From the NCBI GenBank assembly GCA_023898685.1, contig CP060234.1:372001-436000 (forward strand): 64,000 nt of DNA, in the 5' to 3' direction. The notes beneath the pieces are model-generated. The model did not search any database. It was not told the origin of the DNA and was given only the letters and a program-made list of their open reading frames with translations. Source of the stretch: Phycisphaeraceae bacterium (GTDB lineage Bacteria; Planctomycetota; Phycisphaerae; Phycisphaerales; UBA1924). Position numbers and translations under genes: made by a program. Position 1 is the stretch's first letter. Each line of letters starts with the position of its first letter. Below, piece by piece: positions 36,001 through 43,305 of this stretch.

Positions 36001-37025
36001 ACGCCCGCCTCCTCCTCGCCCGGCACGGTCAGGCCCGTCTGCTCGCTCAGGCCCCGGGCGATGTTGATGTTCTGGATCGCCTGCGAGGCGGCGCCCTTGC
36101 GGAGGTTGTCGATCGTGCAGACGACCGCGATCTCGTCGGGGCGGTCGGGGTTGACGCTGAAGCCGCCGATGCTCGCGCCGTCGCGGCCCACGATGTCCTG
36201 CACGCGGGGGACTTCCTCCCCCGTGATCTCGATAAACAGCTCGCCCCCGTAGGCATCCTCGTACAGCCTCGCGAGCGCGTCGACGGAGGTCGGCCCGGTG
36301 ACCTTCGCCTGCACCGTCATCGTGATGCCCCTAAAGAACGGGGCGACGTGGGGCGAGAAGCGGATGGGCCGCCCCAGGTGGCGTGCGATCTCACGTTCGT
36401 GGGTGTGGTTGACCAGCTTGTAGGGCAGCACGCCGTTGGTCAGGGCGCGATGGTCGTTGCGGCTCGACCGCTTCTTGCCCGCGCCCGAGAAGCCCGAGAC
36501 GCCGAAGCAGTGCGGCGTCTCGGCGAGCAGGGGCAGCAGCGGGCGGACAGCCAGCTGGGCGGCTGTGGCGTAGCAGCCCGGGTTGGAGATGCGGGTCGCG
36601 CCCGCGATCTTCGCCCGGTTGTGCTCGGCGAGCCCGTAGACCCACTTGTCGTTGAACCGCTCATCGGCGCTGAGGTCGACGATCAGCATCGGGGGCTTGG
36701 GCGAGGCCTCGAGGTGCTCGACGAAAGGCATCGCGGCGCCGTCGGGGAGGGCGAGGATCACGATGTCGGCCGCCCGCTCGACCACGTTCTCCGGAGTCAG
36801 GTGCTCGAACTTCATCCCGCCGAACGACACCTTCGCGTGCTCGGCGATCGCGGCCCCCTCGAAGAGGCGCGACGACGCATAGGCGAGGTCGAGCAGCGGG
36901 TGGGTCCCGATGATCTCGAGGAGCTCGACGCCCACATAACCGCGGGCGCCGACGAGGCCCACGGTCATCGTGTCGAGGGCGTGCCCGGCGAGGGCGTTCG
37001 GTTTCGCCTTGGTTTCAGCCGGCAT
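35997..37025 (-). CDS. argC: N-acetyl-gamma-glutamyl-phosphate reductase
   Basis: NADPH-dependent reduction of N-acetylglutamyl phosphate to the semialdehyde; 342 aa. NADP site VGLVGARGYVGVELLEII, catalytic Cys in ISNPGCYATAAQL, and the HTHEREIARHLG His region are visible. FSGAGKKRSSRNDH is a substrate-loop feature. I chose ATG 37025, which gives a short 19-residue leader before MTVGLVG; an internal ATG there is a second candidate. It overlaps the upstream kinase/synthase gene by 11 nt and the downstream argH by four. Confidence 0.95.
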   Translation of the reverse strand: MPAETKAKPNALAGHALDTMTVGLVGARGYVGVELLEIIGTHPLLDLAYASSRLFEGAAIAEHAKVSFGGMKFEHLTPENVVERAADIVILALPDGAAMPFVEHLEASPKPPMLIVDLSADERFNDKWVYGLAEHNRAKIAGATRISNPGCYATAAQLAVRPLLPLLAETPHCFGVSGFSGAGKKRSSRNDHRALTNGVLPYKLVNHTHEREIARHLGRPIRFSPHVAPFFRGITMTVQAKVTGPTSVDALARLYEDAYGGELFIEITGEEVPRVQDIVGRDGASIGGFSVNPDRPDEIAVVCTIDNLRKGAASQAIQNINIARGLSEQTGLTVPGEEEAGV

Positions 37026-38367
37026 GGACGGCCTCCCGTTTGGGCTCGGTGGGCTTGGTCTCGACGGGGTGGGCGGTGAATGAATGCCCGAACGAGAGGG
37101 CATCGGCGATGCAGGTCTCGATCTGATCTCGGCTCTCGAGGCCGTACCAGAAGACGAGCCATTCGGGCGTGCGGTGCATGCCGTCCGCCCGGCCCAGGTA
37201 CCACTTGTTCGCCGGGTTGTCGACGCGGGAACGCCAGTAGAGCCTAGGGTGGTCGTGGCGGATGCGGTTCCAGAGCGTCGCGCCCAGACCCAGGCCCTGG
37301 GCCTGCTCGTTGATGCCCAGCTTGTCGAGGTAGTGCCCCGCGTCGCGGCTTTTGATGATTGCGATGGCGGTGTAGTCGCCGCCCACGTAGATCTTCGCGT
37401 CGCCCACCTTGTCGAGGTAGGCGGGGTCGAGCCGCTTGTTGAAGCTGCGCTCGAGCAGCGAGGTGATCTTGACGCGGTCGAGCCCGTCGAGGCCGGTCTC
37501 GGTGCGGATGGGCGTGCCGCGCCGGACGAGGGTGCCCGAGCCCTTGTAGGTGAACAGCTCGCGGGCGATCTTGTTGGGCGCGGTGATCGACACGGACGCG
37601 TGCTCGTCGAGGCCCTTGAGCAGCTCGTCAATCTCGATTAGCTTGCGGGCCATGCCGCCCGAGACCACGCCCTCGGCGATCATCTCCTCGAGATCCTCCG
37701 CGGTGTCAACCGCGGGGATGATGTTGCCCTTCGGGTCGAGGATGCCGCCCGTCGGCGTCAAGTAGATCACCTTGCGAGCCTTGAGCGCGAGGGCAAGGGC
37801 CCGGGCAGCGGTGTCGGCGTTGATGTTCAGCAGCCGCCCGTCGTGCGTGGTGCCCACGGGCGAGAGAATCGGCAGATGCCCCCGCTCCGCGGCGCGGACG
37901 ATGTGCTCGGTCTCGACGTGCTCGACCTCGCCCACGTGCCCCAGCTCGGGCCGATCGGTCGGCACCGCCCGGAACACACCCGAGGGAACGGGACGGGCCC
38001 GGCAGCCCCTCGCGTCGATCGCATCGGCGAGCGTGGCGCCCGTGCGTTGGAAAACCCGCTGGGCGGCGTGGAGCGTCTCGTCGGTGGTGACGCGCAGCCC
38101 ATCGATGAACTTCGATTCGATCTGCTGGGAAGCGAGCTCCTCGGTGAGCTGGGGACCGCCGCCGTGCACGACGACGGGAGTCAGCCCGACGTGGTGGAGA
38201 AAAACGAGGGCCGAGGAGAGCTCGTCGAGATCGTCGGCGATGAGCCCGCCCCCGACCTTGATCACCGCGAAGCGGTTGCCGCCCTGCGTGTACTCGCGGA
38301 GATACCGATCGACCTCGGCCCGGCCGCCCAGGTTGTGAAGCAGGTTGATGACGATCTCACGGAGCAC
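37015..38367 (-). CDS. Fused acetylglutamate kinase / N-acetylglutamate synthase
   Basis: Bifunctional first and second steps of arginine synthesis; 450 aa. Residues about 25-285 are the amino-acid kinase fold (FAVIKVGGGLIADDLDEL, VVVHGGGPQLTEEL, LNINADTAARALA). Residues about 295-435 are a GNAT domain of the vertebrate/Xanthomonas NAGS type (YVGGDYTAIAIIKSRDAGHY, LDKLGINEQAQGLGLGATLW, WYLGRADGM). GTG 38367 has AGGAG 6 nt upstream. It overlaps argE' by 11 nt and argC by 11 nt. This fusion replaces separate argA/argB or argJ functions; allosteric arginine inhibition is expected from the family. Confidence 0.93.
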   Translation of the reverse strand: MLREIVINLLHNLGGRAEVDRYLREYTQGGNRFAVIKVGGGLIADDLDELSSALVFLHHVGLTPVVVHGGGPQLTEELASQQIESKFIDGLRVTTDETLHAAQRVFQRTGATLADAIDARGCRARPVPSGVFRAVPTDRPELGHVGEVEHVETEHIVRAAERGHLPILSPVGTTHDGRLLNINADTAARALALALKARKVIYLTPTGGILDPKGNIIPAVDTAEDLEEMIAEGVVSGGMARKLIEIDELLKGLDEHASVSITAPNKIARELFTYKGSGTLVRRGTPIRTETGLDGLDRVKITSLLERSFNKRLDPAYLDKVGDAKIYVGGDYTAIAIIKSRDAGHYLDKLGINEQAQGLGLGATLWNRIRHDHPRLYWRSRVDNPANKWYLGRADGMHRTPEWLVFWYGLESRDQIETCIADALSFGHSFTAHPVETKPTEPKREAVHAG

Positions 38368-39475
38368 AGGCGGCTCCTCTCTTCTGGAATGGCTTCTCAT
38401 CTGACGCCACGCCCTCGCGGATGATGCGGGTGTAGGTGTCGACGCCCCGCTCGAGCTGGGCGATCTCGACGAACTCGTCGGCGGTGTGGGCCTGGGCGAT
38501 GTCGCCCGGCCCGATGACGACCGCGGGCAGGCCCCCCGCTTCGAACAGGGCGGCCTCGGTCCAGAAGTCGACGTCCGGGCCCCGGTCGATCCCCCACCGT
38601 TTGATCGCCTCGAGGGCGGTCTCGCTCGCGGTCAGGGGCGGGGCGAGGAAGCGATCGGTCCAGCCCGACGCGCCGTTGGGCAACAGGTCCTTGAGCACGC
38701 GGAGCACGCGCCGCCCCCGCTCCATCGCGTCGGCCCCCGGGGCGGGGCGGAAGCCGAACCGCATCTTCGCGGTCGAGGAGACGACGTTGGAGGCCGTGCC
38801 GCCCTGCATCACCCCGATGTTGAACCGGCTGTCGGCGAGCTCGCTCTCCGCGAGCGAGAGCGCCTGGTCGGCCCAGCGGACCGCCATGTGGATAGCGCTC
38901 CCCGCGGTCGCGTCGGGGGCCGACGTGTGCCCCGCGCTGCCCTGGAAGGTCACCTCAAACGACGCGAATCCCCGGTGCTGGGCGACCGCCTCGCACCGCG
39001 TGGGCTCGGCGACGACGACGACCTCGGGGTCGAATGACCTGGTGCGGATGAAGTGCTCGATGCAGGTGCCCTTGCCGCCCTCCTCGTCGGTGGTCAGAAG
39101 CACCGCGACGGGCTCGTCGGTCGTCTCGACCGCGGCGAGCAGGCAGGCCGCGGCGCCCTTGATGTCGCACGTGCCCAGCCCGAAGGCGAGCCCGTCCTCG
39201 ATCGTGAGCGAGAACGGGTCACGCTGCCACCCCGGGTCGACGTGGACCGTGTCGAGGTGGTTGTTAAACAGGATCGCCGGTGAGCCGTCGCCCCGGACCG
39301 CGAGCAGGTTGACGCACCCGCCGCCCAGATCCTCGACGGTCACGACGCAGCCCGCCGCCTCGAGCACCCCCGCGGCGTAGGCGATGATCGCGTGGTCGGC
39401 CGTCACGGTCGGCACAGGGTCGGATGTGTCGAAACCCACGAGCGATTCGAGATGGCCCATCACGCGGTCGATCAC
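38357..39475 (-). CDS. ArgE-type deacetylase, probably N-acetyl-L-citrulline deacetylase
   Basis: M20 metallopeptidase-fold deacetylase, 372 aa. Metal motifs: FNNHLDTVHVDPGW (His and Asp), LGTCDIKGAAAC, TTDEEGGKG (Glu-Glu) and VAEPTRCEAVAQHRG. The C-terminus DFWTEAALFEAGG and GPGDIAQAHTADEFVEIAQL is close to what I recall of the Xanthomonas enzyme acting on N-acetylcitrulline. Its place directly after argG and near an AOTCase-like gene supports that substrate. Classical acetylornithine deacetylase remains the alternative. GTG 39475 overlaps the argG TGA (GTGA). Confidence 0.88.
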   Translation of the reverse strand: MIDRVMGHLESLVGFDTSDPVPTVTADHAIIAYAAGVLEAAGCVVTVEDLGGGCVNLLAVRGDGSPAILFNNHLDTVHVDPGWQRDPFSLTIEDGLAFGLGTCDIKGAAACLLAAVETTDEPVAVLLTTDEEGGKGTCIEHFIRTRSFDPEVVVVAEPTRCEAVAQHRGFASFEVTFQGSAGHTSAPDATAGSAIHMAVRWADQALSLAESELADSRFNIGVMQGGTASNVVSSTAKMRFGFRPAPGADAMERGRRVLRVLKDLLPNGASGWTDRFLAPPLTASETALEAIKRWGIDRGPDVDFWTEAALFEAGGLPAVVIGPGDIAQAHTADEFVEIAQLERGVDTYTRIIREGVASDEKPFQKRGAACAP

Positions 39476-40734
39476 GCGTTCACCCCCGCAGCGGCTTTGA
39501 GTTCCTTCAAGACCGTGTTCGCGGCCGCTCCGCCCCGTTTCGAGGCGGCCGCGGCGCCGAGGGCGGACGAGTTGCCCGCGATCTTGATGAACCCCTCGGC
39601 GTCGGCGGCGCTCCAGGCCGCCTTCTGAGCATAGACCGCCTTGTCGTCCATCAGCGCGTTGCTCGTGTCGACGGCGACGGCGAGGCAGGCGCCGCCGTCG
39701 GTGCGAACAGTCACCGAGCCTGTGACGTTGGCCTGGGTGGAGGCGAGGAAGGCCTCGAGGTCGGCCCGCAGGGGCTCGTAGAAGAGCCCGCCGAAGACGA
39801 GCTTGGTCCACTCGGTGGCCGCGATGGCCTTGAACTCGTTCTGGCTGCGGGTGAGCGTGAGCTCCTCCAGGGCCTTGTGGGCGGCGAGCAGCACCTCGAG
39901 GCCCGGGCACTCGAAGACGATGCGGCCCTTGAGGCCCACGATGGTGTCGCCGGTGTAGACGCCCCGCCCGACTCCGTAGGCGCCGAAGGCCTTGTTGAGC
40001 TTGGAGAGGGTCTCGACGCCGGTGATCCGCTCACCGTCGAGGCTGACCGGCACGCCCTGCTCGAAGGCGATCGTCACGCTCAGGGGGGCGGCGGGCCACT
40101 CGGCGCGGGGCTTGGTCAGCTTGCGGCTCGCGTCGCCCGGCTCGCCCAGCTCGTCGATCTCGGAGCCCGAGACGGTGACGCCCAGCACGTTCTCGTTGAT
40201 CGTGTAGGTCTTCGCGGCGCTCGAGACCTCGAACCCCCGCTCGGCGAGATACTCCATCTCGTACTTGCGGGGCGCGTCGGTCACGCCCTGGATGTCGCGG
40301 ATCGGGGCGAGAATCGGCAGGTCGGTCAGGCAGCGGATGGACTGGTCGAAGCGGAACTGGTCGTTGCCCATCGCCGTGCAGCCGTGCGCGACCGCGGCCG
40401 CGCCCAGCTCGTGGGCGAGCTTCACAGACTCGGCGACGATGACGTAGCGATCGGAGCAGAGCAGCGGGTAGCGGTCCATGTACTTCGCGCCGCCCTGGAC
40501 GAAAGGGACGACGAACGTCTCCCACAGCGTGGGGCCCGCGTCGACCTCGCTGTGCCCCGCGGCCCCCAGCGACTCGGCGCGGGCACGGATCGCGTCGCTC
40601 TCGGCGGCGTCCATGCCGCCCGTGTTCACGAACAGCGTGTGGACGTCGTACCCCCTCTCGATGAGGTAGGGCACGCAGAAGGAGGTGTCGAGACCCCCGG
40701 AGAACGCGAGGACAACGAGTGGTTTGTCGGGCAT
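39472..40734 (-). CDS. argG: Argininosuccinate synthase
   Basis: ATP-dependent joining of citrulline and aspartate; 420 aa. PP-loop VLAFSGGLDTSFCVPYL at the N-terminus, AVAHGCTAMGNDQFRFD, and the family segment YTINENVLGVTVSGSEI. Start 40734 has GGAG 8 nt upstream. It lies between the AOTCase-like gene (164 nt upstream, across a perfect palindrome) and the argE' gene (4-nt overlap). In the acetylated pathway ArgG needs free citrulline, supplied by the adjacent deacetylase. Confidence 0.96.
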   Translation of the reverse strand: MPDKPLVVLAFSGGLDTSFCVPYLIERGYDVHTLFVNTGGMDAAESDAIRARAESLGAAGHSEVDAGPTLWETFVVPFVQGGAKYMDRYPLLCSDRYVIVAESVKLAHELGAAAVAHGCTAMGNDQFRFDQSIRCLTDLPILAPIRDIQGVTDAPRKYEMEYLAERGFEVSSAAKTYTINENVLGVTVSGSEIDELGEPGDASRKLTKPRAEWPAAPLSVTIAFEQGVPVSLDGERITGVETLSKLNKAFGAYGVGRGVYTGDTIVGLKGRIVFECPGLEVLLAAHKALEELTLTRSQNEFKAIAATEWTKLVFGGLFYEPLRADLEAFLASTQANVTGSVTVRTDGGACLAVAVDTSNALMDDKAVYAQKAAWSAADAEGFIKIAGNSSALGAAAASKRGGAAANTVLKELKAAAGVNA

Positions 40735-40791
40735 GATGAACTCCACGTGAGTGTGGTGAGGTGTTGGCTTGGGTTCGCCCGGCCCGTCCTT

Positions 40792-40878
40792 TCAGAGCGT
40801 GGAGCGCGAGCGACACAATTCCTGTTTCATTGACTTCGGGCCCCGCCAGAATCGTGTCGCTCGCGCTCCACGCTCTGA
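40792..40878. repeat. Perfect 25-nt inverted repeat inside the arginine operon
   Basis: Arms 40792-40816 and 40854-40878 are exactly complementary and enclose 37 nt. The arm core is GAGCGTGGAGCGCGAGCGAC. A single arm recurs at 23652-23681, and a related arm frames 53605-53763. It interrupts an otherwise overlapping operon between argF' and argG, so it may set relative expression by termination or RNA processing. Confidence 0.92.
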
Positions 40879-40898
40879 CAAGGCATTGGTTCGATCGG

Positions 40899-41912
40899 TT
40901 ATCCCCCGCTCCCGGCAAGCGCCGCCATCAGCGCCTTCTGCACGTGCAGTCGGTTCTCCGCCTCCTCAATAATCAGCGAGTTGGGCGAATCCATCACCGC
41001 GTCGGTCGCCTTGATGTTGCGTCGGGCGGGCAGGCAGTGACTGAACGCGGCGTTGTTGGTCAGCCCCATCTTCCGCTCGTCGACGATGAAGTGCTTGTTG
41101 GCGTCGCGGATGGGCTTCTCCTCCTCCCACTTGCCGAAGAAGGGCAGGGCGCCCCAGCTCTTCGCGTAGACCACGTCGGCGCCGCTGTACGCCGCGTCGA
41201 TGTCGTGGCTCACCGCGAACGAACCGCCCGACTCCGCGGCGTTGGAGGCGGCGTAGTCCATATAGCGCTCATCGAGGCGGTAGCGCTCGTCGGGGCAGAG
41301 CAGCGTCACGTCCATGCCCGCCTTGGTCGCGATCATCGCCGCGGAGTTGGCGACCGCGGTGTTGAGGGGCTTGGGGTGGTACGTCCAGGTCAGGACGTAC
41401 TTTTTGCCCTTCAGATCGCACGTCCCGAAGTGCTCGCGGAGTGCCATCAGGTGGGCCAGCTCCTGGCAGGGGTGGCTGATCGTCTCCATGTTGACCACCG
41501 GCACATCCGCGTGCTGGGCGAAGGCCCGGATCACCGTGTCCTGCCGGTCGACCGACCAATCCTGGAACTTGGGGAAGCAGCGGACGGCGATCAGGTCGCA
41601 GTAGCGGCTGAGCACGCGGGCGGCCTCGCGGACGTGCTCCTCCGCGACGTCGTCCATGACCGTGCCAACCTCGAACTCGATCGGCCAGGCCGCCTTGCCG
41701 GGCTCAAGCACCACGGCGTGCCCGCCCATCTGCCACGCACCGACCTCGAAGCTGGTCCGCGTGCGCAGCGAGGGGTTGAAGAAGACGAGGGCGATCGTCT
41801 TGCCCGCGAGCAGGGGCTGGAGCGGGTCGGCCTTGAGCTCGGCGGCGTGGTCGAGGATCGCGCCGAGCTCGTCGTAGGACCAGTCCTGGGTGGTGATGAA
41901 ATGCCGGGTCAT
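40899..41912 (-). CDS. argF': N-acetylornithine carbamoyltransferase (AOTCase-like, ArgF')
   Basis: Predicted to carbamoylate N-acetyl-L-ornithine to N-acetylcitrulline; 337 aa. Carbamoyl-phosphate site NPSLRTRTSFEVGAWQMGGH and the HPCQELAHLMAL and HCLPARR motifs are shared with all transcarbamylases. TWTYHPKPLNTAVANSAAM, VYAKSWGALPFFGKWE and WPIEFEVGTVMDD match my recollection of Xanthomonas AOTCase. The SMG loop that ornithine transcarbamylases use for ornithine is absent; KSWG is at that place. The ATG overlaps the argR stop (ATGA). Succinylornithine transcarbamylase is a less likely alternative. Confidence 0.9.
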   Translation of the reverse strand: MTRHFITTQDWSYDELGAILDHAAELKADPLQPLLAGKTIALVFFNPSLRTRTSFEVGAWQMGGHAVVLEPGKAAWPIEFEVGTVMDDVAEEHVREAARVLSRYCDLIAVRCFPKFQDWSVDRQDTVIRAFAQHADVPVVNMETISHPCQELAHLMALREHFGTCDLKGKKYVLTWTYHPKPLNTAVANSAAMIATKAGMDVTLLCPDERYRLDERYMDYAASNAAESGGSFAVSHDIDAAYSGADVVYAKSWGALPFFGKWEEEKPIRDANKHFIVDERKMGLTNNAAFSHCLPARRNIKATDAVMDSPNSLIIEEAENRLHVQKALMAALAGSGG

Positions 41913-42352
41913 GCGCCCTCCATGCAGGCGATGAGGTGTTCGGTGAGTGCGGCCGCATCCCCGGCCGACGGGGTGGCGATCATGACGGTGTCGTCGCCCG
42001 CGACGCAGCCGACCATGCCGGCGGGGCGGGCGGCGTCGAGCTCGCTCGCGATGACGCTCGCGTGCCCCGGGGCGGTGCGGACGACCACGAGGTTGGCGGC
42101 GGGCTCGACAGAGACCGCGTGCTCACGGAAGGTCGGGGCGAGGCGCCGCTGCCCGGCGGGGGCGGGCAAGTCAGGGAGTTGGTAGCCCCCTGGGCCCCGG
42201 ACCGCGCCGATCGCGGCGAGATCCCGCGAGACCGTCGCCTGCGTGACCGGCTCGCCGGCCGCGTTCAGGGCCGCGGCGATCTGCTCCTGCGTCGCGGCGG
42301 GGCGATCGCGGAGGATTCGGCTGAGGACGGCGTGTCGGCGGGCGCGGGACAT
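41909..42352 (-). CDS. argR: Arginine repressor ArgR
   Basis: Arginine-responsive DNA-binding regulator, 147 aa. The N-terminal winged helix has RDRPAATQEQIAAALNAAG and VTQATVSRDLAAIGAVR (recognition helix with the conserved Ser-Arg-Asp). The C-terminal oligomerisation and arginine-binding domain has GHASVIASELDAA, MVGCVAGDDTVMIATPS (family Gly-Asp-Asp-Thr). The start ATG 42352 is 5 nt after TATAAT, so the message is probably leaderless. It heads the arg operon and overlaps argF' by four bases; the ARG box upstream implies autorepression. Confidence 0.95.
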   Translation of the reverse strand: MSRARRHAVLSRILRDRPAATQEQIAAALNAAGEPVTQATVSRDLAAIGAVRGPGGYQLPDLPAPAGQRRLAPTFREHAVSVEPAANLVVVRTAPGHASVIASELDAARPAGMVGCVAGDDTVMIATPSAGDAAALTEHLIACMEGA

Positions 42353-42357
42353 GCATG

Positions 42358-42386
42358 ATTATACGACATGATGAATAAGTATTCAA
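42358..42386 (-). promoter_or_regulatory. arg operon promoter with overlapping ARG box
   Basis: Minus strand: -35 TTGAAT (42386-42381), a 17-nt spacer, -10 TATAAT (42363-42358), then 5 nt to the argR ATG. The palindrome TGAATA-AG-TATTCA (42372-42385) covers the -35 and upper spacer and closely matches the known ArgR operator TGAATwwwwATTCA. Bound ArgR would block RNA polymerase. The match is visible in sequence; function is inferred. Confidence 0.85.
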
Positions 42387-42523
42387 GCAGGCCGACCTGC
42401 AACTGGGGCCGCCCCGCGGTGAGGATGCCCTGTCTACAACTCGAGTATCCAACTCGGGCCTGAAGTGTCGACGCCGAGTACGTACGCTCGCGCCGATCCC
42501 AATGCCACCCCACAATCAGGGAT

Positions 42524-42538
42524 ACTGTCCGCGACAGT
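42524..42538. promoter_or_regulatory. Operator-like palindrome upstream of a secreted-protein gene
   Basis: ACTGTC-CGC-GACAGT, perfect 6-nt arms, lies 146 nt before the ATG of the CTERM protein and 172 nt upstream of argR on the other strand. The gap 42353-42683 also holds an AT-rich stretch near 42601-42624 (ATAAGATAAT) that could be a -10 for the plus gene. The binding protein is unknown; the 5-nt CTGT-ACAG spacing does not match an enterobacterial LexA box. Confidence 0.4.
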
Positions 42539-42683
42539 CTCCGGCCTTGCTCCGCGCCACTAGCGAGGATTTATTCCGATGTGCTGATCTCCACGTGCAA
42601 TTATCGGGGCTCGGGATAAGATAATGGTGGGAAGGAAGCCGCCGGGCTTCGGAGCAAATAGGCAGACTCGACAGAGGAGAGAC

Positions 42684-43298
42684 ATGATGCGAATGACCGC
42701 TGCGATCGTTTGTGCGCTGGCCGGCTCGGCTTTCGCGGGCACTGTGATCACCGATTGGGATTCCGGGACCTTCGAGGGCTGGACCACCACCGGCACCAAC
42801 GGCGGCCTCTGGACCAATCCGGGCACCGGGGGGAATCCGGGTGGATACCTGCAGTACGAGGATGATCCCAACGGGGGCCTCTATCCGAACGAACTGCTCG
42901 CTCCGGTGGCCTACCTCGGGGACTACAGCGCCTTCGAGGGTGTGGGCTACTTCGAGTATGACGTGATTCACCTCCAGCCCAATCTCAACCCGACCGACTA
43001 TCCGCGCATCCGGCTGTTCGGTGACAACGGCGAAGAGGCCTTCAGCAAGGGTGGGTTCATTGTCACCGACACCTGGACCTCGCTCCACTTTGATGTCGTG
43101 GCCGCGGATTTCGAGATGGTTTCCGGCACATGGGCCGACCTCATCGATAACATCACCGAACTGCGGATCAGCGGTGACAACGCGATCGGCTCGGGACTCG
43201 AGGGCGGCGTGGACAACTTCAAGCTGTACATCCCGGCGCCGGGAGCCGCGAGCGTCCTCGCGTTGGCCGGCCTGGTCTCCGCCAGACGGCGGCACTAG
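42684..43298 (+). CDS. Secreted protein with PEP-CTERM-like (IPAPG) sorting tail
   Basis: Exported protein of 204 aa with signal peptide MMRMTAAIVCALAGSAFAG and a beta-sandwich-like body (ITDWDSGTFEGWTTTG, YFEYDVIHLQPN, then GVDNFKLYIPAPG), similar in style to laminin-B or carbohydrate-binding domains. The tail IPAPGAASVLALAGLVSA then RRRH is the sorting tag. The start follows GAGGAG; ATG 42684 or 42687 are both possible. An IS630-type element is inserted exactly at the TAG stop codon, and the gene's likely terminator now lies beyond the element. Confidence 0.8.
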   Translation: MMRMTAAIVCALAGSAFAGTVITDWDSGTFEGWTTTGTNGGLWTNPGTGGNPGGYLQYEDDPNGGLYPNELLAPVAYLGDYSAFEGVGYFEYDVIHLQPNLNPTDYPRIRLFGDNGEEAFSKGGFIVTDTWTSLHFDVVAADFEMVSGTWADLIDNITELRISGDNAIGSGLEGGVDNFKLYIPAPGAASVLALAGLVSARRRH

Positions 43299-43305
43299 AG
43301 CGTCT

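Noticed and set aside
40899..41912. Classical ornithine carbamoyltransferase (argF/argI)
   Set aside because: The SMG motif is missing and several segments match AOTCase better; kept only as a less likely alternative.
42524..42538. LexA box
   Set aside because: CTGT and ACAG are separated by 5 nt rather than 8, and no SOS gene is adjacent.
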